A stretch of DNA of 41,266 bases from Paracoccaceae bacterium (lineage in GTDB: Bacteria > Pseudomonadota > Alphaproteobacteria > Rhodobacterales > Rhodobacteraceae). Positions within the stretch are counted from its first letter, which is position 1; each line of letters starts with the position of its first letter. The DNA lies in NCBI GenBank assembly GCA_011389685.1, contig JAABTV010000032.1, positions 1-41,266 on the forward strand, written 5' to 3'. The notes under the pieces were generated by a model. It was not told where the DNA came from, ran no database searches, and was given only the letters and a program-made list of their open reading frames with translations. Shown piece after piece: positions 18,956-25,380 of the stretch. Made by a program: the position numbers and the translations under genes.

Positions 18956-19012
18956 GTGTCTATTGAGATCATGGAGAAAGGCTTTGGAACAGTGCGGGAG
19001 AGGATCACCTGA
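18956..19012 (+). CDS. Candidate 18-residue ORF inside the small RNA
   Basis: GTG 18956 with AAGGAGG 7 nt upstream encodes MSIEIMEKGFGTVRERIT and stops at TGA 19010-19012. The ribosome-binding site is better than those of most genes here, but it can be hidden by the 3' arm of the stem. Too short for family assignment. It could be a true small protein, a regulatory leader, or chance. Confidence 0.4.
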   Translation: MSIEIMEKGFGTVRERIT

Positions 19013-19079
19013 GGCAGCCCTCGGGTTGTGACGACCCCGGATTGGTGTTCGCCTAACCGGAGCACCTCCTTAAATCTCG

Positions 19080-19114
19080 AAGGGCCGTTTCCCGTCCGGA
19101 AGCGGCCCTTTTCG
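19080..19114 (+). terminator. Rho-independent terminator of the small RNA
   Basis: AAGGGCCGTTTCC (19080-19092), a CGTCC loop and GGAAGCGGCCCTT (19098-19110) form a 13-bp stem with one G-T pair, followed by a short T run (TTCG after the stem's own TT). Strong and well placed. Confidence 0.8.
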
Positions 19115-19117
19115 ATT

Positions 19118-19228
19118 GCGCGCGGGGCGTTTACGTTTCCAAGCAACACCCCGAAATCGGGGGGGGTGACATCCGGCTGACATCCGCGCACCCCCCGGCT
19201 GCCATCGGAAACGTCGGAATGCCGTTAA
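19118..19228 (-). repeat. Dispersed GTTAAC-flanked element, copy B (diverged)
   Basis: Read on the minus strand, GGCAGCCGG is followed by two GGATGTCA/CCGGATGTCACCCCC units (core 19158-19206). The left flank holds GCGCGCGGGGCGTTTACG, which resembles the border of copy C. The right flank GTTAAC (19223-19228) lies inside the first codons of arfB, so that border may be chance. This is the most degenerate of the four copies. Confidence 0.5.
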
Positions 19229-19632
19229 CCATCAACGATCAGATCACGCTCGAAGACTGGGAACTGACCGAGACGTTCAGCCGCTCGTCCGGCCCGGGCG
19301 GTCAGAACGTGAACAAGGTCGAAACCGCGGTCGAGCTGCGCTTCGAGGCCGCGCGCTCGCCCCACTTGTCCGAGGCGGTGAAACGGCGGTTGAAGCGGCT
19401 GGCCGGACGGCGCTGGACCGGCGACGGCGCGGTGCTGATCCGGGTCGAGGAGACCCGCCACCAGGCGCGCAACCGCGAGATCGCGCGCGAGCGGCTGGTG
19501 GAGTTGATCGAAAAGGCGCTGGTGGCCCCCAAACGCCGCATCCCCACGAAACCGACCAGAGGGTCGAAGGAACGGCGGATCAAGGCCAAGAAAGAGCGCG
19601 CGGCGGTGAAGAAACTGCGGGGCAGAGTGTAG
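19219..19632 (+). CDS. arfB: Peptidyl-tRNA hydrolase ArfB (ribosome rescue)
   Basis: A 137-residue class I release-factor homologue without codon-recognition domains. It frees ribosomes stalled at mRNA ends by hydrolysing peptidyl-tRNA. The GGQ loop is at 27-29 in SSGPGGQNVNK. The C-terminal tail (about 105-137) is Lys/Arg-rich, as needed for entry into the empty mRNA channel (KKERAAVKKLRG). The ATG at 19219 gives the normal N-terminus; no strong ribosome-binding site precedes it. A hairpin follows the stop directly. Confidence 0.94.
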   Translation: MPLTINDQITLEDWELTETFSRSSGPGGQNVNKVETAVELRFEAARSPHLSEAVKRRLKRLAGRRWTGDGAVLIRVEETRHQARNREIARERLVELIEKALVAPKRRIPTKPTRGSKERRIKAKKERAAVKKLRGRV

Positions 19633-19651
19633 GGTGGGCGATTCGCCCACC
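19633..19651 (+). terminator. Hairpin after arfB
   Basis: GGTGGGCG (19633-19640) and CGCCCACC (19644-19651) are perfect 8-nt arms with an ATT loop directly behind the arfB stop codon. There is no clear T run, so it may be an mRNA 3' hairpin rather than a true terminator. A similar hairpin lies at 22991-23008. Confidence 0.5.
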
Positions 19652-19740
19652 TCTCCGTTGTCGGATTTGACCGGATGCCGGAGCGGTTCGCGCATTGATC
19701 GTTTTGCGTGCTGACGCGGCGCATGACATCCGGTGAGGAC

Positions 19741-20883
19741 TCACGATCCGCTCTCGCCCCTCAACCGTGCCAGCAACCGGTCCAGCATCGCATCGCATTG
19801 CGCCAACTGGTCGAGCGCGATGAATTCGTCCAGCTTGTGCCCCTGCGCCATGTCGCCCGGCCCGCAAACCACGGTTTCGATGCCGCGCGCCGCGAAATGC
19901 CCCGCCTCGGTGCCATAGGACACCTTGATCGGCCCCGGCCCGGGCGCGATCTGCCGGGCCAGTGCCACCGCCGGGCTGTCCGGCGCGGTGGCAAGCCCGG
20001 GATAGGCCCCGGTCTGCTCGATCTCCAGCCCGCCCCCCGGCCCCGCCCGCGCGGCAATCTCGCGCGCCGTCGCTTGCAGCCGGGCGATGATTTCGCCGGG
20101 CGGTTCCTCGGCCAGGTTGCGGATCTCAAAGGCGATCTCGGCCCGGTCCGGCACGATGTTGAGCGCGCGCCCCCCCTGCATCACCCCGGCATGGACCGTG
20201 CTGTAGGGAATGGCAAAGCCGTCATCGCGCGCCCCCTCTTGGGCAAGCCGGTCCTGCTCGGCGCGCAGCGCGGCGATCATCTCGGCCCCCAGATGCAGCG
20301 CGTTGACGTAATCGGGCGCCTCGGCCGAATGTCCCGCCTGCCCCCGCGCCACCGCAAGCAGCGATGTCTTGCCCTTGTGGCCCAGCGCGATCCGCATCCC
20401 CGTCGGCTCGCCCACGATGCAGGCCTCGGGCCGCCCCACGGTCTCGTCGATCCTCTCCAGCATTACCGGGATACCGCGACAGCCGATCTCCTCGTCCCAG
20501 GAAAACGCGAGCTTGAGCGGGTGCGCCAGGGCCCCGGCGCGTTCCGCCGCACTCAGCATCGCAGCGAGGAACCCCTTCATGTCGGTGGTCCCGCGCCCGA
20601 ACACCCGGTCGCCCGCACGGCGCAGCGTGAACGGGTCCGACGACCAATCCTGCCCCGCCACCGGCACCACATCGACATGCCCGGAAAGCATCACACCGCC
20701 CGGCCCCTCGGGACCAATCGCGGCGAACACCCCCGATTTCCCGCGTCCCCCCTCGACCCGATGCACCCGCGCCCCCGCCGCGCCCAGCACATTGGCGACG
20801 TAATCCACGATCTCGCCATTGGGCCTATCGGTGAGCGAGGCAAAGCCCACCAGCCGGTCGAGATGCTCCAGCGTGCGGCTCAT
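19741..20883 (-). CDS. M20-family deacylase, ArgE-like
   Basis: 380 residues from ATG 20883, which overlaps the LysR stop (ATGA). Metal-binding motifs of the M20 zinc peptidase family are clear: SGHVDVVP (His, Asp), GRGTTDMKG, the acid/base DEEIGC, and the C-terminal PGDMAQGHKLDE with the last His ligand. The overall pattern is closest to acetylornithine deacetylase (ArgE), which removes an acetyl group from N2-acetylornithine. Because it is the last gene of a catabolic operon, it may instead hydrolyse an N-acyl intermediate of that pathway; that is inference. Confidence 0.85.
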   Translation of the reverse strand: MSRTLEHLDRLVGFASLTDRPNGEIVDYVANVLGAAGARVHRVEGGRGKSGVFAAIGPEGPGGVMLSGHVDVVPVAGQDWSSDPFTLRRAGDRVFGRGTTDMKGFLAAMLSAAERAGALAHPLKLAFSWDEEIGCRGIPVMLERIDETVGRPEACIVGEPTGMRIALGHKGKTSLLAVARGQAGHSAEAPDYVNALHLGAEMIAALRAEQDRLAQEGARDDGFAIPYSTVHAGVMQGGRALNIVPDRAEIAFEIRNLAEEPPGEIIARLQATAREIAARAGPGGGLEIEQTGAYPGLATAPDSPAVALARQIAPGPGPIKVSYGTEAGHFAARGIETVVCGPGDMAQGHKLDEFIALDQLAQCDAMLDRLLARLRGESGS

Positions 20884-21818
20884 GCCGGCGCCTCCAGCGG
20901 GGTGATCCCCGGCACATGGCCGCCCTCGACATAGCCGCGCGCATGCTCGATGAAGGCCCGGATCGTCGGCAGGCCCGCGGCCCCCCGCGCCATCACCAGC
21001 CCCAGATGCATCATCCCCACCGACCCGGCCAGCGGCACGAAACAAAGCGGTCGCCCGTCGGGGGCGAGATCATTGAGCGGGCGGATATTGACGATGCCAT
21101 AGCCGAACCCGTTGGCGACAAGGCTGCGCATCACCGCCATGTCGCGGGTGCGCTCTCCGATCAGGGGCGGCGTGCCGGTCTCGTCGAAGAAGGACAGGAA
21201 ATAGGCCGCGGAATGCGGCAGGTCGAGCAGGATCATCGGATGCGCCGCCAGTTCCGCCGCCGTCACTTCCGCCCGGCCCGCAAGCAGGTGGTCGGCGGCC
21301 ATCACCGCATAGGGCCTGAGCGGCAACAGCGGCGCGAATTCCAGATCCTCGGGGATGTTCATGTCATAGCTCAGCGCAACATCCAGCTCGGCCCGGCGCA
21401 ACCCCTCGAAAATGCCCTCCTGGTCGCGCTCGTATTGGCGGATATGCACCTCCGGGTGGCGCGCCTCGAAACCACGGCGCAGCGCCGGCACGATGATCTG
21501 CGCAAAGGTCAGAAGACACCCCACCGCCAGCGGCCCGCGCACGCTGCCCGCGATCTCGCCCGCAAGCAGGTTCAACGCCTCGGCCTCGGCCAGCACACGC
21601 GACGCCTGTTCCATCACTTGCCGCCCCGCCTGGGTGAGCGAAAGCCCCTGCGCCCGGCGGCGCACGAACAGGAGCAGGCCCAGCGCCTCCTCGAGCTGCG
21701 CAATCGCCGAGGAGATCGACGGCGACGACACGTTGACCATCTCCGCCGCCCGCGCGATCGACCCGGCCCGGCCCACCGCCACGAAATACTCGAGCTGGCG
21801 CAGCGAGAACCGGTTCAT
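20880..21818 (-). CDS. LysR-family transcriptional regulator
   Basis: 312 residues from ATG 21818, which overlaps the DUF1028 stop (ATGA). The N-terminal winged helix (about 1-62) has the usual LRQLEYFVAVGRAGSIARAA and VSSPSISSAIAQLEEALG. A substrate-binding domain follows (about 90-300). It resembles the C-terminal half of the flavin reductase fusion at 23016, sharing VALSYD/LALLYD, the segment AHPMILLD/DHPMILLG and spacing between. It sits inside the operon it probably controls, with genes on both sides, so the regulator level would follow operon expression. The effector is unknown. Confidence 0.9.
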   Translation of the reverse strand: MNRFSLRQLEYFVAVGRAGSIARAAEMVNVSSPSISSAIAQLEEALGLLLFVRRRAQGLSLTQAGRQVMEQASRVLAEAEALNLLAGEIAGSVRGPLAVGCLLTFAQIIVPALRRGFEARHPEVHIRQYERDQEGIFEGLRRAELDVALSYDMNIPEDLEFAPLLPLRPYAVMAADHLLAGRAEVTAAELAAHPMILLDLPHSAAYFLSFFDETGTPPLIGERTRDMAVMRSLVANGFGYGIVNIRPLNDLAPDGRPLCFVPLAGSVGMMHLGLVMARGAAGLPTIRAFIEHARGYVEGGHVPGITPLEAPA

Positions 21819-22492
21819 TCGTCCCCCGGCACCCCGTAGGACGGCGCCCGCGTGGGGTCGAGTGCGCGGGTGACATAGTCGCGCAATTGCGGCTTGTAGA
21901 CCTTCCAAACGCGCTCCACCGCCTCGATCGGGCAGCCCGCGTCGATCCAGTCACAACGCAGATCGGCCACCGGCCAGGGCACGTCGTCGACGATCATCAT
22001 CCCCGCCGAATGCACCGGCCCGGCCTCGCCGCCCGCCGCCAGCCCCGCGCGCAGCGCCGCGATCAAACGGTCGCCCAGATGCCCCCGCGCCGCCTCGAAC
22101 CCCGCCACGATGGCCGCCGGAACCCCGTCATTGGCCAGGAGGTTCCCGCCCGAGGCCACGTCACGCCCCCGGGCCTCGGTCCAGATGCCCAGCGAATTGG
22201 GCCCCGAATGAATCGCCACCCGCCCCTGCGCATCGACCGCCAGAACCTGCCGATACGCGATATGGTGCCCCGACCGCTGCACCTTGGCAATCGCCTCCCC
22301 GGCGCTCATCCCCCGCCCCATCACGTCGAGCGCCAGCGGCCCCAGCCGCGGGTCGGTCACGTTCTGGCTCGCCACCGCGCCCACGCCCGCCCGGGCATAG
22401 GCGCAACGCGCCGCCACCGCCGGCGACGAAGACGAGATCGCCACCCCGAACATGCCCGTCTCGGCGCAGCGCGCCACCAGTGAAAATGTCAT
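21815..22492 (-). CDS. DUF1028 family protein (Ntn-hydrolase-like)
   Basis: 225 residues starting MTFSLVARCAETG, the hallmark N-terminus of DUF1028. The family has an N-terminal-nucleophile hydrolase fold; Thr2 would become the nucleophile after Met removal, which is inference for this protein. Other conserved parts are SSSPAVAARCAYARAGVGAVASQ and GGNLLAN. It probably hydrolyses an amide bond, substrate unknown. DUF1028 often neighbours RidA and M20 peptidases, as here. The ribosome-binding site GGAGCGGGG comes from the tail of an upstream dispersed element. Confidence 0.88.
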   Translation of the reverse strand: MTFSLVARCAETGMFGVAISSSSPAVAARCAYARAGVGAVASQNVTDPRLGPLALDVMGRGMSAGEAIAKVQRSGHHIAYRQVLAVDAQGRVAIHSGPNSLGIWTEARGRDVASGGNLLANDGVPAAIVAGFEAARGHLGDRLIAALRAGLAAGGEAGPVHSAGMMIVDDVPWPVADLRCDWIDAGCPIEAVERVWKVYKPQLRDYVTRALDPTRAPSYGVPGDE

Positions 22493-22502
22493 CGCCCCGC
22501 TC

Positions 22503-22549
22503 CTTCATCTTGCCGGAAATACTCCGGGGGTGTGGGGGCTGGCCCCCAC
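22503..22549 (-). repeat. Hairpin plus GGAGTATTT..GGCAAGATGAAG intergenic element, copy 1
   Basis: On the minus strand a hairpin, GTGGGGG/CCCCCAC (22532-22549), is followed by CCCCGGAGTATTTCCGG and CAAGATGAAG (22503-22529). It ends just before the ribosome-binding site of the DUF1028 gene. A second copy without the hairpin is at 27351-27381. I recognise this as a recurring intergenic element in Rhodobacteraceae. Inside the operon it may tune the DUF1028 mRNA. Confidence 0.6.
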
Positions 22550-22556
22550 GAACCCC

Positions 22557-22973
22557 TCAATCCGGGATCACCGCCGTCGCGTCGATCTCGACCAGCCATT
22601 CGGGCCGCGCCAGCGCCTGCACGACAAGCCCGGTCGAAACCGGGTGCACGCCGCGGATATATTCGCCCATCACGCGATAGACCGCCTCGCGGTGGCGCAC
22701 ATCGGTGATATAGACCACCACCTTCACCAGGTGCTCCATGCGGCCGCCCGCCTCTTCGATCAGTTGACGGATGTTCTGCATGACCTTGTGGGTCTGCTCG
22801 CCCGGATCGTGGCTGTCGATGTTCTTGGCATCGTCAAGGTTCTGCGGGCATTGCCCCCGCATCCACACGGTGCGCCCGCCGCGCGTCACAACCGCTTGGC
22901 ACAGGTCGTTGTCGAGCGCCTGTTCGGGATATGTCTCCCGGGTGTTGAAACTGCGAATACGCTCATGCGCCAC
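22557..22973 (-). CDS. RidA family enamine/imine deaminase-like protein
   Basis: 138 residues. The start is a GTG at 22973 with AGGAG about 8 nt upstream. The YjgF/RidA signature near the C-terminus is intact, including the active-site arginine in LARPEWLVEIDATAV. RidA proteins hydrolyse reactive enamines and imines to ketones plus ammonia; subfamily members act as specific deaminases in pathways for aminated aromatics or pyrimidines (RutC). In this operon it may act on an intermediate released by the oxygenases. It is likely a trimer, as known for the family. Confidence 0.9.
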   Translation of the reverse strand: MAHERIRSFNTRETYPEQALDNDLCQAVVTRGGRTVWMRGQCPQNLDDAKNIDSHDPGEQTHKVMQNIRQLIEEAGGRMEHLVKVVVYITDVRHREAVYRVMGEYIRGVHPVSTGLVVQALARPEWLVEIDATAVIPD

Positions 22974-22990
22974 TGTTCATTCTCCTCTCA

Positions 22991-23008
22991 AGGGTGGGTG
23001 GCCGCCCA
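22991..23008 (-). other. Hairpin between the fusion gene and ridA
   Basis: GGTGGG (22991-22996) and CCCACC (23003-23008) with a TGGCCG loop lie between the fusion gene stop (23016) and the ridA start (22973). This may affect mRNA stability or ratio within the operon. It is similar to the hairpin at 19633-19651. Confidence 0.4.
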
Positions 23009-23015
23009 CCGCGCC

Positions 23016-24191
23016 TCATTCATCCAGATGGAAATAATCCCGGCAATAGCGGATGAACCGCGCCGCCTGCGGGCCCGGGTCGCTGCCGCGCCGCGTGGCC
23101 AGCATCACCCGGTTGGGCCGCGCCGCCGCGCGCAACGGTCGCGTGACCAGCAGATGCCCGTCATAACTCACCGTCGCCGCCGGGCGCGTCGACAGGATCG
23201 CATAGCCCAACCCCTGCCCGACCAGCCCGCGCACCATCTCGAAACTCGACGAGCGATAGGCCACGCGCGGTTGCACCCCGGCCTCTTCGAGGATCGAGGT
23301 GAAGTAATCCCCGCCCTGCGTCGCCCCCAGAAGGATCATCGGATGATCGGCCAGGTCCCGCGGCGCGATCTCGGGCAGTTCGGCCAGCGGGTGATCCTGC
23401 GCCAGCAGCACGTAAGGCGCCAGACAGGCCAGCTCCATCGCCTCGATCCCCTCGGGCAGCCCGGCATCGTAAAGCAGCGCCAGGTCGGCCTCGCCCGCCA
23501 TCACCGCCTCCTGCACCCGGCGCTGATCGCCCTCGATCAACTCGATGCGCGCGGGCTCCTCGGCCTCGGCCATGCGCCGGACGATATCGGGCAGAAGCAC
23601 CGGCCCGAAACTGTGAAAACATCCGACCTTGAGCACCCGGCCCTCGGCCTCCCGCCCCGCCGTCACCGTCGCGGGGGTCTCGATCCGGGTCGCCGCACCA
23701 TAGGCCCGGCGCGCATAGATCAGCGGCGAGCCGTTATCGGCGATGAAGATGTCATCGACCTCGCCAAAGAAGACGTGATGCGTGCCCACCCGGTCGGACG
23801 AGATCACGTGGCAATCGAACCCCACCAGCGGGTCGCGCACCCGCGGCGCGCCCGAGCGCATCGGCGCCCAGTCGCAGCAATCGAACTTGTCGGCCAGCTG
23901 ATCCTTGAAGCGGCCCGCGAAGGCGTCCGAGATATAGGCCTGGTCATCCTTGAGGATGTTCACGCAAAAGACGCCGTTGTCGATGATCTGCCGCGCCACC
24001 GGGCTTTGCTGATGGATGCAGATAAGCAGCGTCGGGCGCGGCGTGTCGGCGCTCACGCTCGACATCGCCGACACGGTGACGCCGCCGCGCCCGGCGCGCC
24101 CGTCGGTCGTCACCACGTTGACCGTCGCCGCCGCGTGGCTCATCCCGCCAAGGAATCTCTCGCGCAGCGCCGCTCCGGTGGCCAGCCCCAT
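23016..24191 (-). CDS. Flavin reductase fused to a LysR-type ligand-binding domain
   Basis: 391 residues with two unrelated halves. Residues about 5-160 are a flavin reductase of the HpaC/RutF FMN-binding split-barrel type (RFLGGMSHAAATVNVVTTDG; TPRPTLLICIHQQSPVA; FCVNIL). These supply reduced flavin to two-component monooxygenases. Residues about 180-385 match a LysR substrate-binding domain (LKVGCFHSFGPVLLP; LALLYDAGLPEGIEAMEL; LADHPMILLGATQGGDYF; GLGYAILSTRP) with no helix-turn-helix. The fusion is continuous with no frameshift. I infer that the second half senses a pathway compound and gates the reductase, as the MarR-like tail does in the p-hydroxyphenylacetate reductase C1. ATG 24191 is preferred because AAGGGG lies 8 nt upstream; ATG 24197 and GTG 24200 are alternatives. 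Confidence 0.88.
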   Translation of the reverse strand: MGLATGAALRERFLGGMSHAAATVNVVTTDGRAGRGGVTVSAMSSVSADTPRPTLLICIHQQSPVARQIIDNGVFCVNILKDDQAYISDAFAGRFKDQLADKFDCCDWAPMRSGAPRVRDPLVGFDCHVISSDRVGTHHVFFGEVDDIFIADNGSPLIYARRAYGAATRIETPATVTAGREAEGRVLKVGCFHSFGPVLLPDIVRRMAEAEEPARIELIEGDQRRVQEAVMAGEADLALLYDAGLPEGIEAMELACLAPYVLLAQDHPLAELPEIAPRDLADHPMILLGATQGGDYFTSILEEAGVQPRVAYRSSSFEMVRGLVGQGLGYAILSTRPAATVSYDGHLLVTRPLRAAARPNRVMLATRRGSDPGPQAARFIRYCRDYFHLDE

Positions 24192-24215
24192 ATCCATCAC
24201 CCCTTGAACGGCCCC

Positions 24216-25349
24216 TCAGGCATCGAGTTTCGCGTAAAGATACTGCGCGAAGTCATAATTCGGACGTTCAAGGTGGCTCAGGTGGCCCGGGCTTGCAAGG
24301 CCGGATGCGAGCCCGGCATAGACCTTCTCGGTGCAGCCCCGATCCTCGACATTGACCTCATCGAGCAGGGTCTTGAGATCGGCGAAATTCTGCTGCGCGT
24401 CCGGGTCGCCGGCATAATCGTCCGACATCCCGCCCCCGAAACGGATATGCACCTGCCCCGGCGTGACCGGATGCAGCGAGAGATACCAGAAATACCCCGG
24501 CGTCAGCGTGATCATCAGGCTGGGATAAACCGCGATCAGGTAGGTCATGCGCCGCATGTCCCCCTCAAGCCGGTCGTTCGAGGGATGCGCCATCGCGATG
24601 CGCAGACTGTCATCCTTGAGGATCGTGTGATAGTTGAACGCCGCCCGCCCCGGCGGGCACACCATCTCGTCAAGCTTCGACAAGCCCCCGATCGTGCCCG
24701 CGTGACAGACCGGCAGGTGATAGCTCTCCATGAAATTCTCGGCCAGCACCTTCCAGTTGGTGTTCCAGACATGCTCCTCGTAGAACGTCTCGGAATAGCG
24801 TGTCATGTCATAACCCGCGACCATCTCGCCCAGCTCGCCAAGCTGCGCGGCCACCGATCCCGCATCGGGGTCAAGCGTGATGAACACCCAGCCCAGCCAT
24901 TCCTCGCAGCGCACCTGCGGCAGCCTGTAAGCCTCCTTGCAGAACCCCTCGTTGCGGCTCATCGCCGGGGCACCGCGCAGCGTGCCATCGAGGTTGTAGG
25001 TCCAGCCGTGATAGGGGCAGGTGATCGCCCGCGCATGGCCCCGCCCCTCCAGCATCGTGCTCATCCGGTGCAGGCAAACGTTCGACAGCGCCCGCACGCC
25101 CCCGGCGCGGTCGCGGATCACCACGACCGGCTGCCCGGCCAGTTCGGCGGTGATGTAATCGCCCGGTTCCTTCAACGCATCCGCGCGCCCCACGCAATAC
25201 CATTCCCGCGCGAATATCCGCTCGATCTCGGCCTGCATGAACGCCTCCGACGTGTAAACCGAAGGCGGCATCGCGTGGGCCCGCTCAAACGGCTGCGCCA
25301 CGTTCTCGGCCAGCTCCCGCAAGGCGTCGGGCATGTGATCTTCGGGCAT
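24216..25349 (-). CDS. Rieske non-heme iron oxygenase, alpha subunit
   Basis: 377 residues. Rieske [2Fe-2S] ligands are Cys92, His94, Cys111 and His114 (CLHR..CPYHGW). The mononuclear iron site has His211 and His216 in ESYHLPVCH, with an acidic ligand probably Asp336 (NVEDRG). The residue that bridges the two centres is Glu208, where ring dioxygenases have Asp; Glu here occurs in the carnitine and glycine-betaine oxygenase branch (CntA, GbcA). This suggests oxidation or demethylation of an amine or related compound, not proven. ATG 25349 has AAAGGAG 9 nt upstream. No ferredoxin or reductase partner is encoded beside it. Confidence 0.9.
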   Translation of the reverse strand: MPEDHMPDALRELAENVAQPFERAHAMPPSVYTSEAFMQAEIERIFAREWYCVGRADALKEPGDYITAELAGQPVVVIRDRAGGVRALSNVCLHRMSTMLEGRGHARAITCPYHGWTYNLDGTLRGAPAMSRNEGFCKEAYRLPQVRCEEWLGWVFITLDPDAGSVAAQLGELGEMVAGYDMTRYSETFYEEHVWNTNWKVLAENFMESYHLPVCHAGTIGGLSKLDEMVCPPGRAAFNYHTILKDDSLRIAMAHPSNDRLEGDMRRMTYLIAVYPSLMITLTPGYFWYLSLHPVTPGQVHIRFGGGMSDDYAGDPDAQQNFADLKTLLDEVNVEDRGCTEKVYAGLASGLASPGHLSHLERPNYDFAQYLYAKLDA

Positions 25350-25380
25350 CCTGTTCGCTCCTTTCCCGCGCGCGCCGCGC

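Larger units (their letters stand above)
18928..19114 (+). ncRNA. Probable structured small RNA with an occluded ribosome-binding site
   Basis: A region of about 187 nt between a TTGACA promoter and a strong terminator, with no ordinary gene. AAGGAGGTGCTC (18942-18953) is perfectly complementary to GAGCACCTCCTT (19060-19071), closing a 12-bp stem. Inside it are smaller hairpins, for example GGGTTG/CGACCC (19023-19037) and CCGG/CCGG around 19037-19060. The 5' arm is a near-perfect Shine-Dalgarno sequence, correctly spaced from a GTG that opens an 18-codon ORF. The 3' arm mimics the 16S rRNA tail. The length resembles 6S RNA, but I see no 6S bubble that I could defend; 4.5S RNA is excluded because its conserved GGAAG-loop motif is missing. 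The family is unknown to me. Confidence 0.6.

Noticed and set aside
18928-19114. 4.5S (SRP) RNA or 6S RNA
   Set aside because: The conserved SRP loop with GGAAGNAGC-type sequence is missing. The length fits 6S RNA, but I could not define the required central bubble, and the strong ribosome-binding site with an ORF is not a 6S feature. A covariance search would settle it.
24191-24200. Frameshift explanation for the flavin reductase-LysR fusion
   Set aside because: The frame is continuous across the domain boundary, and the C-terminal half has no helix-turn-helix in any frame upstream, so it is not two broken genes placed side by side.
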